Assembly (NCBI GenBank): GCA_014904845.1
Contig: MU119403.1
Span: forward strand, 1 to 64,000
Direction of reading: 5' to 3'
Length of the DNA: 64,000 nucleotides
From: Acephala macrosclerotiorum
Lineage: Eukaryota; Ascomycota; Leotiomycetes; Helotiales; Mollisiaceae
The stretch's first letter is position 1, and each line of letters opens with the position of its first letter. Below, in pieces: positions 14,664-26,200 of this stretch. The position numbers and the translations under genes are program-made. Under the pieces are notes generated by a model. It was given only the letters and a program-made list of their open reading frames with translations. It searched no databases and was not told the origin of the DNA.

Positions 14664-14858
14664 TGTATTACTAGTAAACGATTTAAATATACGTAAAACT
14701 TTCTTTGGATTTTAATATACGTATTAATTGTATTGATTGATTCTTTTAAAAAATGAATTTCAAATTCAAAAAATATATTAAAAGAAATAAGATTGAGACA
14801 ATGCCAATCCCGTGCAATCTAGTATCGCACATGATATCCATGTAACATTGTACTAGCA
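14664..14858. repeat. Right LTR of the outer element
   Basis: 195 bp. The 3' third (about 14810-14858) still has near-normal composition, with words such as ATGCCAATCCCGTGCAATCT, and ends GTACTAGCA. It is the least mutated LTR of the block and the best query for finding intact family members. Confidence 0.65.
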
Positions 14859-15064
14859 AAAATAAATTTATATAATAAAAATCGTTTTATTATATTAATT
14901 TTTTAATAATTTAATTTTAAAATAATAATTATAAAAAATTTATAAATGATTTAATTAATATATTATATAAAAAGTAAAAATCGTTATATTAAAAATTATT
15001 ATTTAAAAAATAAATATTTTAAAATTAAATATTCAAAAATAAAAAATTTAATATTCTTTTAAAA

Positions 15065-15800
15065 AAAAAATTTATTTAATTAATTATTCGTTTTAAAAAC
15101 TAATATTAATTTTTATTAAATTACGTATAATTTATATAATATAAATTATTTTAATTATAAATAAAAAATATTAAATTTTAATTAAAATATTTAAATTTAA
15201 CGATTTGATTAATTTATTAAAAATTTAATAATAAAAATAATTACGTAATAATTTCAAACTAATATATAATCGATTTAATAAAAAATATTAAAATTTCAAT
15301 TTATATATAATTACGTTATATTTATAATTATAATATATTAATTAATTTAAATTATATAAAATTTAATTAAATATTTTTATATTTTAAATTTTAAACGATT
15401 TTATTAATTTATTATTACGTAAATTAATAAAATATAATCGTATTTAATAAAAATAATAATTATTAAATTTTAAATACGTTTTTATTTTAAATATTAAAAT
15501 ATTTATTTAAGTATTAAATATTTTTATAATTATAAAATTTTTAAAAAAACTTTAAAAAACTTTTTTTAAAAATTATATATTAAATAAAATAATTTAAATT
15601 AATTAAATTAATTATAATTATTTAATATAAAAAACGAAAATTTTAAAAAATATTATTTTAATATAAATTATTATTAAAAATACGTTTTTATTTTAAATAT
15701 TAAAAAATTTATTATTCGATAAAATTTTAAATTATTATTATTTTAATAATTATATTAATTTTAAATATTTATAAAATATTTAAATTAAAAGTTTTTAATT
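15065..15800 (+). repeat. Copy 2 of the old dispersed repeat
   Basis: Same order and orientation as 600-1420, with a missing piece of about 115 bp and an apparent internal duplication (the word ACGTTTTTATTTTAAATATT occurs at about 15474 and again at about 15680). It is wholly AT-rich with no coding trace. Confidence 0.5.
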
Positions 15801-16109
15801 TAAAATAAAAATAAATTAAATAAATTATTAAAATCGAAAATTTTATAATTTTTTATAAAAATATTTTTATAAAATTTATAAAATAAAATATATATCGAAT
15901 AAAAAAAACTCGTTTATAAATCGATAAACGAATTTTTTTTAATATAAAACAAAATTATATAATTAATTATATAATTTTTAATTAATTAAAAATATTAAAA
16001 AATAAAATAAATATATTTAAAATATAATATAAATAAAAAATTCAATTATATATATATATATAATTTTAAATAATTAATAACATTTTTTAAATTAATTATA
16101 AAATAATAT

Positions 16110-16322
16110 TATTATATTATATATTAATTTATTTAAAATTTTAATTATTATACGTTTTTTAAATATATTTTTTTAATATACTTATTAATTTATAATTAAT
16201 TATTTTTATTTAAAAAGCGAAATTTGAAATATAAAAGCAATACTTCGAAAATGAAAATAAGACAATATTAACTATATGCGATCTCGAACCGCACATGAAT
16301 ATCATGTGATATTGTATCGACA
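16110..16322. repeat. Diverged LTR-like relic at the isochore edge
   Basis: It aligns with 14664-14858: TTTTAATATAC, then a motif near TTTGAAAT, then ACAAT and a GCACATGAATATCATGTGATATTGTA-like 3' part. It ends CA at 16321-16322. It is probably a solo LTR or end of a related element. It marks the boundary between the AT block and genic DNA. Confidence 0.45.
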
Positions 16323-16766
16323 GATTGTAAAGCCTCGCAGTTAACTTTTGTTTTCCGAATTAATTGCTTATTTTTAGACCTTGTCGGCGGGGTTGGTGGC
16401 CGCATGGCTGGCTAATAGCTTTCTGTTCGCTGTCGAGCTTTGCGATGGCTCGTAGTGCGACAGCTGATGCATTCTATAAATTTAATATCCAATGATCTTC
16501 ACAGTAGCTTGGAAGCTTTTGGCCGCACTGGCAAGCGTTGATTCTGGCAACAGCATTAAATCTGCTGCTTCGCAACCTACAACGTCAGCATCACCACATT
16601 TCTAGACTCATATCACATATACGGCTATATCGACAAAATGCATAAAAAAGAGCTTGATTAAATCTATCTAAAGAAGGAGAAAAGAAAAAGAAGCACCTGA
16701 ATAAGTGGGAAATTAAACCTCCTACACTGTCGTCGTTACTTGAGTGAATACGTGCCCAAATCCATG
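16323..16766. other. Intergenic, no gene seen
   Basis: Normal composition begins here. No coding or structured RNA feature could be supported. It includes the 3' flank of the minus-strand gene ending at 16767. Confidence 0.6.
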
Positions 16767-19309
16767 TCAATAATAACTATGGCCATCATAATTTTCATGG
16801 TCTTCATCATCAACATAATCTTCACAGACTTTCTCACCTTCATAGTCTCCATAATCCTCGTGGCCTCCCAAATCTTCGTCGGCTTCATCGCTGGAATTTT
16901 CGTGGACTTCGTCACTAGAATTTTCGTCGACTCCATCGCTGGAATCTTCGTGGGCTTCGTCACCTTCATGGCCTCCAAGATATTCGTTTATATCAGCCTG
17001 TCCTGTGTAACCCAAATCTTCGTACTGTTCACCCCCATGAGTCTGGTTGGCCTCTACGTCATCACCAGCCTCATGATACCAGCCATTTGATTGGCTACCC
17101 TGTTGTCTTTGGAAGTCTCCGTATCCATTCTGGGTCATGCCGTGGCCTTGGATATAACCGTTGTCCGCCCCATGGTCGTGATCCCCGCCATCCCACGGCT
17201 GGTTGGCCTCCGAGTTGCCTCTAGTTTCATGATACCAGCCATTCGATTGGCTACCCTGTTGTCTTTGGAAGTCTTCGTATTCATTCTGGGTCATACCGTA
17301 GTTTTGGGTGTAGCCATTGTACGTCTCTTGGTCGTGATCCCTACCATTCCACGGCTGGTTGTATGGCCAAGCCGTCTCTGTCGGGCTACTACGGAAAAGT
17401 TCTCCAGGAAAAGTCGCGTTAATTGGAGACAACTCATACCGAATGCCTTGAAAGGGATGATGGGCTTCTGAACCTCCATCGCTGAGCGTGCTAGGCGAGT
17501 GCTTTTGAGGCTGCTCCCAGCTGGCGGGGTAGCTGGGAGTCTCTTCACTTGGAGGGGCTTGGTCATGGGCGGGATTTTGTGATTTTGTGAGATTCTGAGG
17601 GGTCGATAGGTTCTGCCAGTCAACCTGATTCTGATGATTGCCACCAAAGCTGGAACCACTATGGTAGCTAGAGGCCTCTCCATTCCATGAGACATGAGAA
17701 TTGGCCTGGACTGCGGAGCCAACTCTGTGGTGGGGATCAGCCGAAATTCCCTTCTTAACCGAGACTTTCCCAGCTGAGACCTCATTCTTGGGTCCCTGGT
17801 GGTTAGCTGGACCCCGAGGGAGAGACTTAGCACCTCTAGGCTCATTTGGGCTCAGTTTCAGTTTGGAAAGTTTTGCTTCTATAGCTTTCTGGTCTGCCTG
17901 CCTCTTCGTATCAGACTGCTTGAGCGACTGTTTTATTGCTGCCAAATTTTCGGCATCCCGCTTCTTGTTCGCTGTCTCGGTCGCTTTGGTGGCTGCTAAC
18001 AGGTTTCTTCTGTCGGCGACGAGCTGAGCGTTGGTCTTCTGAAAGACTCTCATTTGCGCTTCCTGGAACTTCTCGTTGGATTTGGCTATTTGAGTGGTGA
18101 CAGCCGTCTGTTGCTTAATTGATGAGGCCTGTTGTTGGAGTTGTTGGGTCGTGGCTTTCGCGGCCTGGTTAACTGCTGTCTTTGTATCCTGTGTAACAGC
18201 TATCTGCTGCTGAAACTGCAGTCCGTTTTCTTTGATCAGCTGTGTCACAGATGAAGCGACCTGATGGCTTGCTCCTGCCTGGCGGTTGCTGTTTCGGGCA
18301 AGTTGCTGGAGCTGCTGGTCAGTTGAATTCCCAAACCGATTGACCGATGCAGCAATCTGACGCCTAGACTGTCGACCTTGATTCTGAATTGTATTCAGGG
18401 TGTTCTGGAGAGCCTTCTGGTTGTGACGGTCATCTTGCTTCGTCTGAGCTACCGACGCAGCTATCTGACGGCTGGCCTGTAGCTGCATCTGGCTACTCTG
18501 GGCGACTCGGGAGACCTGCGTGTTCGTGTTTTGCCAGGCATACATCTGCTCGTGATGTCTCCGGTTGGCGGCTTGACTCTGTGCTTTGGCCGTCTCCTGG
18601 AATTCGCGCTGTAATTGGATATGGTTCTGCTGAGCGTCCGATCTCATAGCAAGGAGACACTGCTGTTGGGTTTGGCTATTTGGCCTTATATCCGAGGCTA
18701 GACGAGCGAGTTCATTAAATTGGTGAACTAGTGGAGCATTGGCGAGTTTCATTGCAGATTCGAGATCAGAAAGTTGGTCCTGGGAGATTTTCTGTGAGGG
18801 CTGGGACGTCAGGTTATCTCTATTGAAGTTCTGTTAGCATTTCCTGATCTTTCAGACAAGAATGGGTATACCGACATCGTATACAACATAAGCAAACTAT
18901 TGATGCTCTGTAGCTGCCGGTCGGTGTCCTTCCGCAGGTCCTCGACCTTGCCAAAGATATTCGACAAGGAAAGTCCAATCGACGCCTTGACTTTGTGGTA
19001 TGTCGACGGACTTGCTGCCGACTCCAGGGATTGCTTGTACTTGTTCAGGAAATTGTAGAAGCTCATGATCGGGCGATGAATGCCCTGGATCAGGATAGTG
19101 AGATCGCGGGAATAGCTCTTGTTAGGAGTGGTCTCGGCGAGATGGGTCAGTCGGTGCAGGGTCGAGCGGAGGGTGAGGGCGAAGTTCATATCAGCACTCC
19201 ACTTGTCCACGAGACCGCCATTTTCGCGGAAGGCACTGACGACGTTGGCGATGAGCTCGATACAAGAGAGAATATCGCCGAAGCTGCCGAAACTTACTAC
19301 GAAGGCCAT
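16767..19309 (-). CDS. Q-rich coiled-coil protein with NLR-type N-terminal helical domain
   Basis: Two exons fit: 19309-18885 and 18819-16767, with a 65-nt intron (donor GTATACG, branch TGCTAAC, acceptor AATAG), giving about 825 aa. The start is the Met of MAFVVSFGSFGDILSCIELI. Starts of this kind, a short glycine-containing hydrophobic segment followed by an amphipathic helix, are typical of the helical N-terminal domain of fungal NLR-like and ankyrin proteins. No NACHT, NB-ARC or lipase domain follows. Residues about 165-465 are a glutamine/alanine-rich coiled coil with a recurring RQIAASV-like phrase. From residue about 629 two 52-aa repeats rich in N, G, Q and Y occur, then an acidic tail with ENSSDE repeats. 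The function is unknown; a self-assembling signalling or adaptor protein is a guess. Plus-strand frames across 16740-18027 are shadows. Confidence 0.7.
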
Positions 19310-20944
19310 TTCTAAGAAAGTGGAGAATGATAGTGGACTAAAGTTTGAAGAGGTGGAAACTTTATGCATCTGACCAGAGATGCAAGGATATGAGGAGCTT
19401 GTGGATGACTTTAATAAAGTCCAGCCATAGGAAATCTCGGATCTTATACACGAGTACATGGACACAAGGAGAGAGGAAACAGAGAACGTGACGCCGAACG
19501 ACTTGATCCTTCATAGCTGAAACTCCTGTGTCCAGTATCAACCCCTATGTTGTTTCTTTGACGTTTCAATGCCTAAGCTAATAGGAGGCGTCGATAAGTT
19601 AGCAAGTTAGACACTAGCCAAAGCCAACTATACTTCGAAAGCTCGTTGGCCGAGCTATATATAAATTCTTGTGTAACATACACCGAGGCTGAGAGAAACG
19701 TCGACACATGCCCACCGAGTTTGAGAGATCATCAACTGTACGATATTGATTCGCTGAACCTGTCCTAAATATTAACAAGGAATCGTCTGGGGCTGATAGG
19801 AGTCCTCGATTGGCCATGGTGGTGCTGTATGTCAGCATGTGCGTGCGTGAATGTTGTGCCACACCACAAACGCAGCCGAGCGCCTCTATGCTGTATCATT
19901 TGACGAAACAAATGCAAACGCTTCAGCCATGGCTTTTGACGACCTATGGAATTATTAGTATATAAGGCTCCATAAGATTCAAGTAGGCCAGCGCCCTGGT
20001 GAGCCTCAAGATTGGCAGTCATCTCAACCGCCGAGTTTCTTACCTACTCCTACTTCTGTCAGTGACCTCATCTAGACCTTGTTGGTAATACTACTATTGT
20101 TTCTAAAGCTGGCGTTTGTTCAAACGCTCGAAGTCGTACACGGCTTCCGCCCCCCTTCTCTTTTTAGGACTTATGAAACCCAGTCCGCAACATAAGCTCA
20201 GCAGCCTCGAGATTGGCGGTCAAGCTAGCCCCTGATATCGCCAGTCTCCTTGCATGATTAAGTTCTAGGTCGTCAAAGCCGGCCCTGGTCTCCATAAGGC
20301 CACAGAGCTGATCTCATTTGCTACCCTACGGGATGAGCGCCTTAGCACAGCCCCTTTCTATCTCTTTTCATAGCTGCGCACTCGATGTTTCAAATCATCC
20401 CTTAACCTTCCCTTCAGGAATCGTTGTTGCGGAGCTCTATTTCAGTCTTAGCGAGCCCTTTCAAGGTACAGGTGATCTCCAGCCTGACCATAATTTACAG
20501 AACCACGATGCATATATAGGCTATACCTACGGCTTCAACGGCCTCGAAGGTCTTAGCCTCCGTTTCTGAGCTAACAAAAGCTTTTGCTGCGGTCTTTTTT
20601 CTGTATATGTACTACGAAGCCACTACTTATTTGACGATACTCTTTCGTTAGAGACTTGTGCTTTCAGCTACTCATAACCATCTCGTCGAGTCGTCCGTGA
20701 TTCGATTCGGGCTGGAGACGAGTTATTCTTCAATCTTAGTCCTAGCCACGATAATGAGCAACCCGATCTTCAGCAACACTACTAGGGTGCGTCGCTCAAT
20801 CTTAACGTTCGCAGAGCAATGCCCCTCCTTCAAAAAACCGCCTATCTGCGACGCTCAACTTGATTCCTCTAATCAGGTGGCAACATTTGGTGGTTTTGGA
20901 AGGGGCCAGTTGCCGGCTCAGCCAGATATTGCTGGAGAGGGAGT
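19310..20944. other. Intergenic, no supported gene
   Basis: Normal composition with several short open frames on both strands, none with a recognisable domain, splice pattern or codon pattern. It contains the 5' region of the minus-strand gene starting at 19309. Confidence 0.5.
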
Positions 20945-22252
20945 ATGTTAAGTCGTCTTCGGCTGTCTGCTGCGCGCTTAATTGACACCCCTAAACAGGT
21001 TATCGCTAGTTTCGCTATCCTGACAGTGTTTGTCTTTATCATCAGCCTTGCTCTGGTTGTCTTGAACATCAGTGATCTCTTTTATCCTCGTTACATTCGG
21101 GGCCTGCGGTACGCTATTCTCCCTTGGAGCGGGTTCCACCCGCTGAACTTTAGACCTCGCTGACTTAGTAAGGAACGGTGTTAAGCGGATCACATCACGT
21201 GGTGCGGTACTAGCAGCGCCTGCGAACCACTATGGTGGCCATGGCTTCCGACGAAATTCTTCCGTGCGAGCTGTCATTCTCGCCATCATCGACCTGCAGA
21301 TGGTGCTCACCGTCACGTATGGCTACAACTTCGCCTTCGATGGTGTCTGCGCTGCCTCAGTGTACCACTACTACGTCTTCGTGAACGTGGTCCTCATGTC
21401 GTGCTCGAGCACCATCCTTGCTATCTCGTCCTCCCTAACTATTGGAAGACACCGATGAGCGCTTTCTTCAGGCTCGCCGCCACTGCGGCAGTTTTCTTCT
21501 TCGCGCTTCAGCTCATCATCAAACAGCAGCTGGGTCTCAATCACCTACCCGAGAAGTGGCCCAACAGCGACAGCCAAGACAGCTTGTTACTCTTGCCGGC
21601 CATGTGTTTTCTCGACACAAATTTCAACGTCACAGTGAACAATGCCACTGTCAGCGTCGGCAGTAGTATTGTTGCTCTCCAACTTAGCGACACTAAGCCG
21701 CTGCAGTTCGAGTTTTATTTCTTTGCCATCCTCGCCGGCTGTTTTGCTTTCGGCTTTCTTGGACAGATTATCTTCTTGTGCCTTCGCAGGCGAGAAGACA
21801 AAGGCGGTCGCCATGGGCGCTTCAGATTCATTAAGAAAGTTTTTAGCTTCCTGTGGCTCGTCAGCTGGGGGGTCTCCTTCGCCGTGACTTGTTGGTGTCT
21901 GACGTACGTCGTCGGCGTCAAGGAATGGGTCAAAGATTCCGGCTGGCTGAAGCCTAACCTAGACACTGGCACAAACCCCGAGTCTGAGATTGTTGGATTA
22001 AGCCAGTTGCTCCCATTATGGGCCTTGGTGCTAATTCTTGTCGCGTTGCTGGATCATTTATGGGTGGTGGGATCGTCTAAGGCTGCAGCTGCAACCCGAC
22101 CCCGACCGGGTTCGCCACCCAAGAAGCCTCTGAAAACGAGGGGGGCAGGTTTGGGCGTGGGAAAACCCAAAGCGCAACCTTTTATGGGGCAAGGGGGGCC
22201 GCCTCGACGACCACAAAATCTTCAAAACCGAGAGCCGAGATTGCCATTCTAA
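20945..22252 (+). pseudogene. Multi-pass membrane protein, probably frameshifted
   Basis: The main frame from about 21440 to 22252 encodes hydrophobic segments around FFRLAATAAVFFFALQLII, FYFFAILAGCFAFGFLGQII, FLWLVSWGVSFAVTCWCL and LLPLWALVLILVALL, then a proline- and basic-rich tail. An N-glycosylation-rich loop (NVTVNNATVS) sits between two segments. A second frame (about 21228-21440) holds two more membrane segments. It joins the main frame only if about one base has been lost near 21438-21441, just before NYWKTP. A further segment lies at 20945-21163 (ASFAILTVFVFIISLALVVL), probably an upstream exon joined by an intron ending near 21211-21218. The layout resembles lineage-specific ascomycete membrane proteins of unknown role. 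A sequencing error cannot be excluded. Confidence 0.5.
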
Positions 22253-23227
22253 CTTAATTGCTAGTGTCTGTACACATATACAAGTGTCGAATTTCTTCGC
22301 AAGTCCAGTTGGATATCCGGATGTATGAATTTCCTATGGCGTTACTTGGGGTTGAGACTGTGTACGTTTAGGTAGTACTTAGCTGGTTAAGGATGCTGAT
22401 GAATAGTAATACATCTTAGTAGTTTATAACGAAAAATGAAACCCTTTTAAACTTTTAATTCCATCGAAAGATAAAGTCTTTGCAAGCAACTTTATAGCGT
22501 TAAAACTGGCTTATAATCTTATTATATACTAAGTTGCGTTATATAACTTTATAAGAAAAATCGTTTTATAATTTTAATAAAACGAAGAGTTTTTTTTTAA
22601 AAAAAAAAATTAAACCTTTAAATTAAATCGAAAATCCAAAAATCCGCTTTATAAATTTATAAAATTTTATTTAAATATAAAAATATATTAAAATATTTTT
22701 ATATATTTAATACATATAAAAAAATAATAATTTAAATAATTTAAATAATTTAATAATATATATTGTATAATATAAATTAATATATTTTTATTTAAATAAA
22801 ATAAATAAAATATATTAATTAATTTAAAAAAAATTTAATCGTTTTATATATATTATTTATAATTTTAATTATTATTTTTTATTCGATCGACTTTTAATTA
22901 AGAATTTTTATATAATAAAACGGGCTGAAAAGACCGCGCATATAAAATATCCCGATTACTTATCGATTGGATTAAACCTAACCCACTTACTACTACTACA
23001 GCCCGTCGGCACCGTAATAATCAGTATAGCGGAGCCTACCCCCCACTCGTTGAGTCATTTAATGGCGCTGAATATAGAGTATGGCATGTTGATTTGCGTA
23101 AGGAATGAGTGCCAATGTGCGGTCAGTCCGGTGAGCTTTTCCGATCACTTGCGTAGAAAGTGAAGGCCACGTTAGAGCTACGGCAACAGGTGGATCAATA
23201 TATCAAAGGGTTCCCGTTCAGATATGA
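22253..23227. other. Intergenic with AT-rich island (about 22440-22920)
   Basis: The centre drops to AT-rich sequence like the 1-16 kb block and contains no open frame. It is probably a RIP-mutated repeat fragment between the membrane-protein gene and the 3' end of the PKS gene. No termini or family could be recognised. Confidence 0.6.
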
Positions 23228-26200
23228 TTACTCTAACGGGTTTCCCTCTGCCTTCTTATCCCCAAAACTAAGCATCTTACTAGCCTTCGCAATCTTCTTA
23301 CTCAACTCCGCGATACTATCATTACTCATAATATCCAGAACCTCAATATCGGCCTGCAAATTTTTCGACAGCCAATTGCGGAACTCCACAGCGACCAGGG
23401 AGTCAACGCCGTAGAAATGAATCGGTTTCCCGGAATCAATATCCTCGATCGGCAGAGTCACTATGCCAGAAATTCGCTTGATCAAAGCCTCGACAATCAA
23501 AGCCGTGGCATCTTCGAGCGTTTTAGCGCTGCGTATAGCGTCTCGCATCGCCACGAAGGAATCCTCGTCTCCATCAGAATCCGCACGTTCTGATGTTGCC
23601 CGCAATTGCGTGAATAGTGGATCGCGCATGAATGAAGGCTCAGGAATCCCTTTCCGTTGGAATACAGATCTGGTGGCTAGGCCGACGGCGACTTGGCAGC
23701 GAAGCGGCGTCTGTGTGAGGTTGCGAGGGTCGATGTGGTATTCAAGCAATGCGTGGAATTCATCTTCTCGGATGGCGTCAATTGCGAAAGCGTTGACGCC
23801 CACTCTGTCTTGATTCTCGGCGATGAAGCCAACTGAAAGCATCGTGCCCAGATCTAAGGCTGTTGCAGGGAGACCTTTTCTTTGGCGGTAGTGGGCTAGG
23901 GTGTCTTGGTAGACGTTTCCAGCGGCGTAGTTTCCCTGGCCGCGGTTGCCTATGATCCCACAGATCGATGACAGCATTATGAAGAAGTCCATATCTTTGG
24001 GAAGGGCTTCATGCAAATTCCAAGATCCGTTGACTTTGGGCAAAATTGCCGCTTGGAAGTTTTCCCATATCATATTTTCGAAGGCGGAATCCTGTGCGTG
24101 TCAAAAAGTAAGCAATGGTTGACCGAGGTATTGAGTAAGATGGGGAATGATAGTACCTTCAGCTGCATCGCCCCCTGAATACAACCCTTGATAGGCGGCA
24201 TGGATTTCTGAGACTCTGAAAGGACTTTCTCGAGAGCCGCCTTGTCGCCCACGTCACATGCCTTCACATCCACCACGCATCCTTCCTCACGTAACTCTTT
24301 GACTAGTTTCTGGCTGGCTTCGGTAGATGCTCCATTACGTGAAAGAAATACCAGATTTCGTGCCCCTCGCGACACCATCCAGCGGGCCATGCTACGACCA
24401 AGCCCCCCTAGCCCGCCTGCTAAGACGTATGTTGCGTCTTCCGGGAACCGGTACGGGGTCTGTGGTTTTGGTACAATCTAAAAATAAGTATATTGCGGTA
24501 TCAAAGAGTTCTCAGAAATGACTCACTCGAACGGGATCATGCTTGCCTGCCGTCAGAACAACTTTGCCAATGTGCTTCCCCGATTGAATGAGTCGGAAGC
24601 TGGCCTCAATCTGAGAGTAGTCAAAGACGTTGAATGGCGTTGTCTCTCTGATCAAGTTCTTCTCCCACATGCTCATGGTTCGATGGAGCAACCTTGAAAT
24701 TGTACCTGGATCCAGTCTCATGACCGTCTCAAGATCGACCGACGCAAAGGTCACATTCCTCGAAAATGGGAACATTTCAAGTCGTCCATTCGAATATATG
24801 TCTCGTTTCCCGATCTCTATGAATCGGCCGAATGGTGCAATGCATTCCCACGTCACACGGAGAGCCTCGCCGGCCAAAGAGTTGAGAATCACGTCAACAC
24901 CACGGCCATTAGTGAGTCGCATCACTCCTTTCGCGAATGAAAGGTCTCTGCTAGATAGAATGTGGTCTTCAGGAATTTTGTAGGTGTCCATCAGAATCTT
25001 CTTCTTCTCTTCTGAAGAGATCGTTGCGAAAATCTCAGCCCCGATATTCTGCGCAAGCGTGATTGCTGCCTGACCCACGCCGCCAGTTGCAGCGTGTATA
25101 AGAATGGATTCCCCTCGCTGAAGCCTAGCGATGTCGACAAGACAGTAGAGGGCAGTGCAATAAATGACCGGCATTCCAGCGGCTTTCTCAAAGGTAATCT
25201 CATCAGGAATTCCTGCGACACATGCCTCTTTCGTCCTCGCGAAGGTCGAGAAACACCCGGTCAGAGAAGCCAGGAGAACAACCCGATCAGCAACGTTGAC
25301 ATTCTTGACGTCGGCACCTATCCGTGTGACAATTCCTGCTCCTTCTGCTCCAAGTACATCGCCGCCCACCTCACCCATAGCGCTCATAACGTCCCGGAAG
25401 TTGAGCCCAGTTGCTTCGATTTTAACTTCGACGTCATCAGCAGCAAGATCAGTTTCGTACTTCGGACAGTCCACAAATTGTAGTTCATGAAGAAGTCCAG
25501 GTGCGGCGGTGGTAAGTTTCAAAGCACGAGATGGATCCCCTCCGAAAGCTAGTAACTGAGCCCTTGGCTTGCTAACCCTCGAGAAGAGGAATTCATCAAC
25601 GTAGTCGGCAGATACAAGGCGATTGGCGTGAATGATGCCGCCGAATGAGCAGTATTCAGCGTTGCGTTGGTTATTTTGCTGCAGGAATTGATACTCGTAA
25701 ACTTTTGCGATCTGTGCCGCACTGGTGGCAAGCTGCTGTGTTTTGAATTCAAGCCCAAGGGTGACCAGATTTAAGTCGTCTAGATCTCGCTCCCATCGGA
25801 TTGTACGGATAAGACCAGTGGAGATAGAAACGTCAGGGCTCGACATAGGGTCGCCAGTAACCCAAATGACTCCGGCACATGTGGTCAACAAATGTTTCAT
25901 GATGGTAAAATTCTTCTCCCCATCGACAAATACCGAACGTTCCAGTTCTAACAAGGCGATACATACGGTCTGCTTAAGATCGCGCCCTTCCAGGTCCGTG
26001 TAGTTGACGACGCTTAAATCAAGAAGACCGAGGCGTTGCATGGACTTCTGAACGGAAGCAGCGAAAAGATCCAATGCATCAGAAGAGGAAATAACAATGA
26101 TGGTTTCCTGAACCTCTTGGATTGAGACCAGGCTTGGGACAGTCGTGACCATAAGACTTTGTGCGTGAATATTCTCGTTGAGGTAATCTTTAAGGACGAG

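Larger units (their letters stand above)
1659..14858. mobile_element. Outer LTR retroelement, RIP-degraded and interrupted
   Basis: It is bounded by two direct repeats of exactly 195 bp (1659-1853 and 14664-14858) that begin TG. The better preserved right copy ends CA. The last 43 bases of the two copies align without gaps and differ almost only by C/T and G/A changes. Removing the inner element (5705-11841) leaves about 7.1 kb, and removing the 4208-4977 insert as well leaves about 6.3 kb, a usual LTR-element size. Both flanking parts are T-rich on the plus strand while the inner element is A-rich, which supports one interrupted element. No target duplication could be fixed (AATAT before the left LTR, AAAAT after the right). 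Confidence 0.65.
1..16330. other. AT-rich, gene-free, RIP-like isochore
   Basis: Almost the whole stretch is A and T, with no open reading frame that looks like a protein. Short frames here are low-complexity F/I/K/L/N/Y strings. It is made of degraded repeats, listed separately. Most remaining C residues are followed by G: by hand count in 2461-2820, 10 of 11 plus-strand C are in CpG. Composition changes abruptly at about 16.3 kb into normal genic DNA. This is the pattern known as an AT isochore in RIP-active ascomycetes; the mechanism is inferred. Confidence 0.9.

Noticed and set aside
1..16330. Centromere or mitochondrial DNA as an explanation for the AT-rich block
   Set aside because: No mitochondrial genes or rRNA, and recognisable nested LTR pairs with transition-type differences fit a RIP-mutated repeat island better. 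A centromere cannot be excluded but nothing specific points to it.
16740..18649. Plus-strand open frames opposite the Q-rich gene
   Set aside because: They mirror the repeats and coiled coil of the minus-strand gene, which has a spliced full-length model; shadows.
19614..20569. Short frames that could be a small gene between the Q-rich gene and the membrane protein
   Set aside because: No signal peptide, domain or plausible intron structure on either strand.
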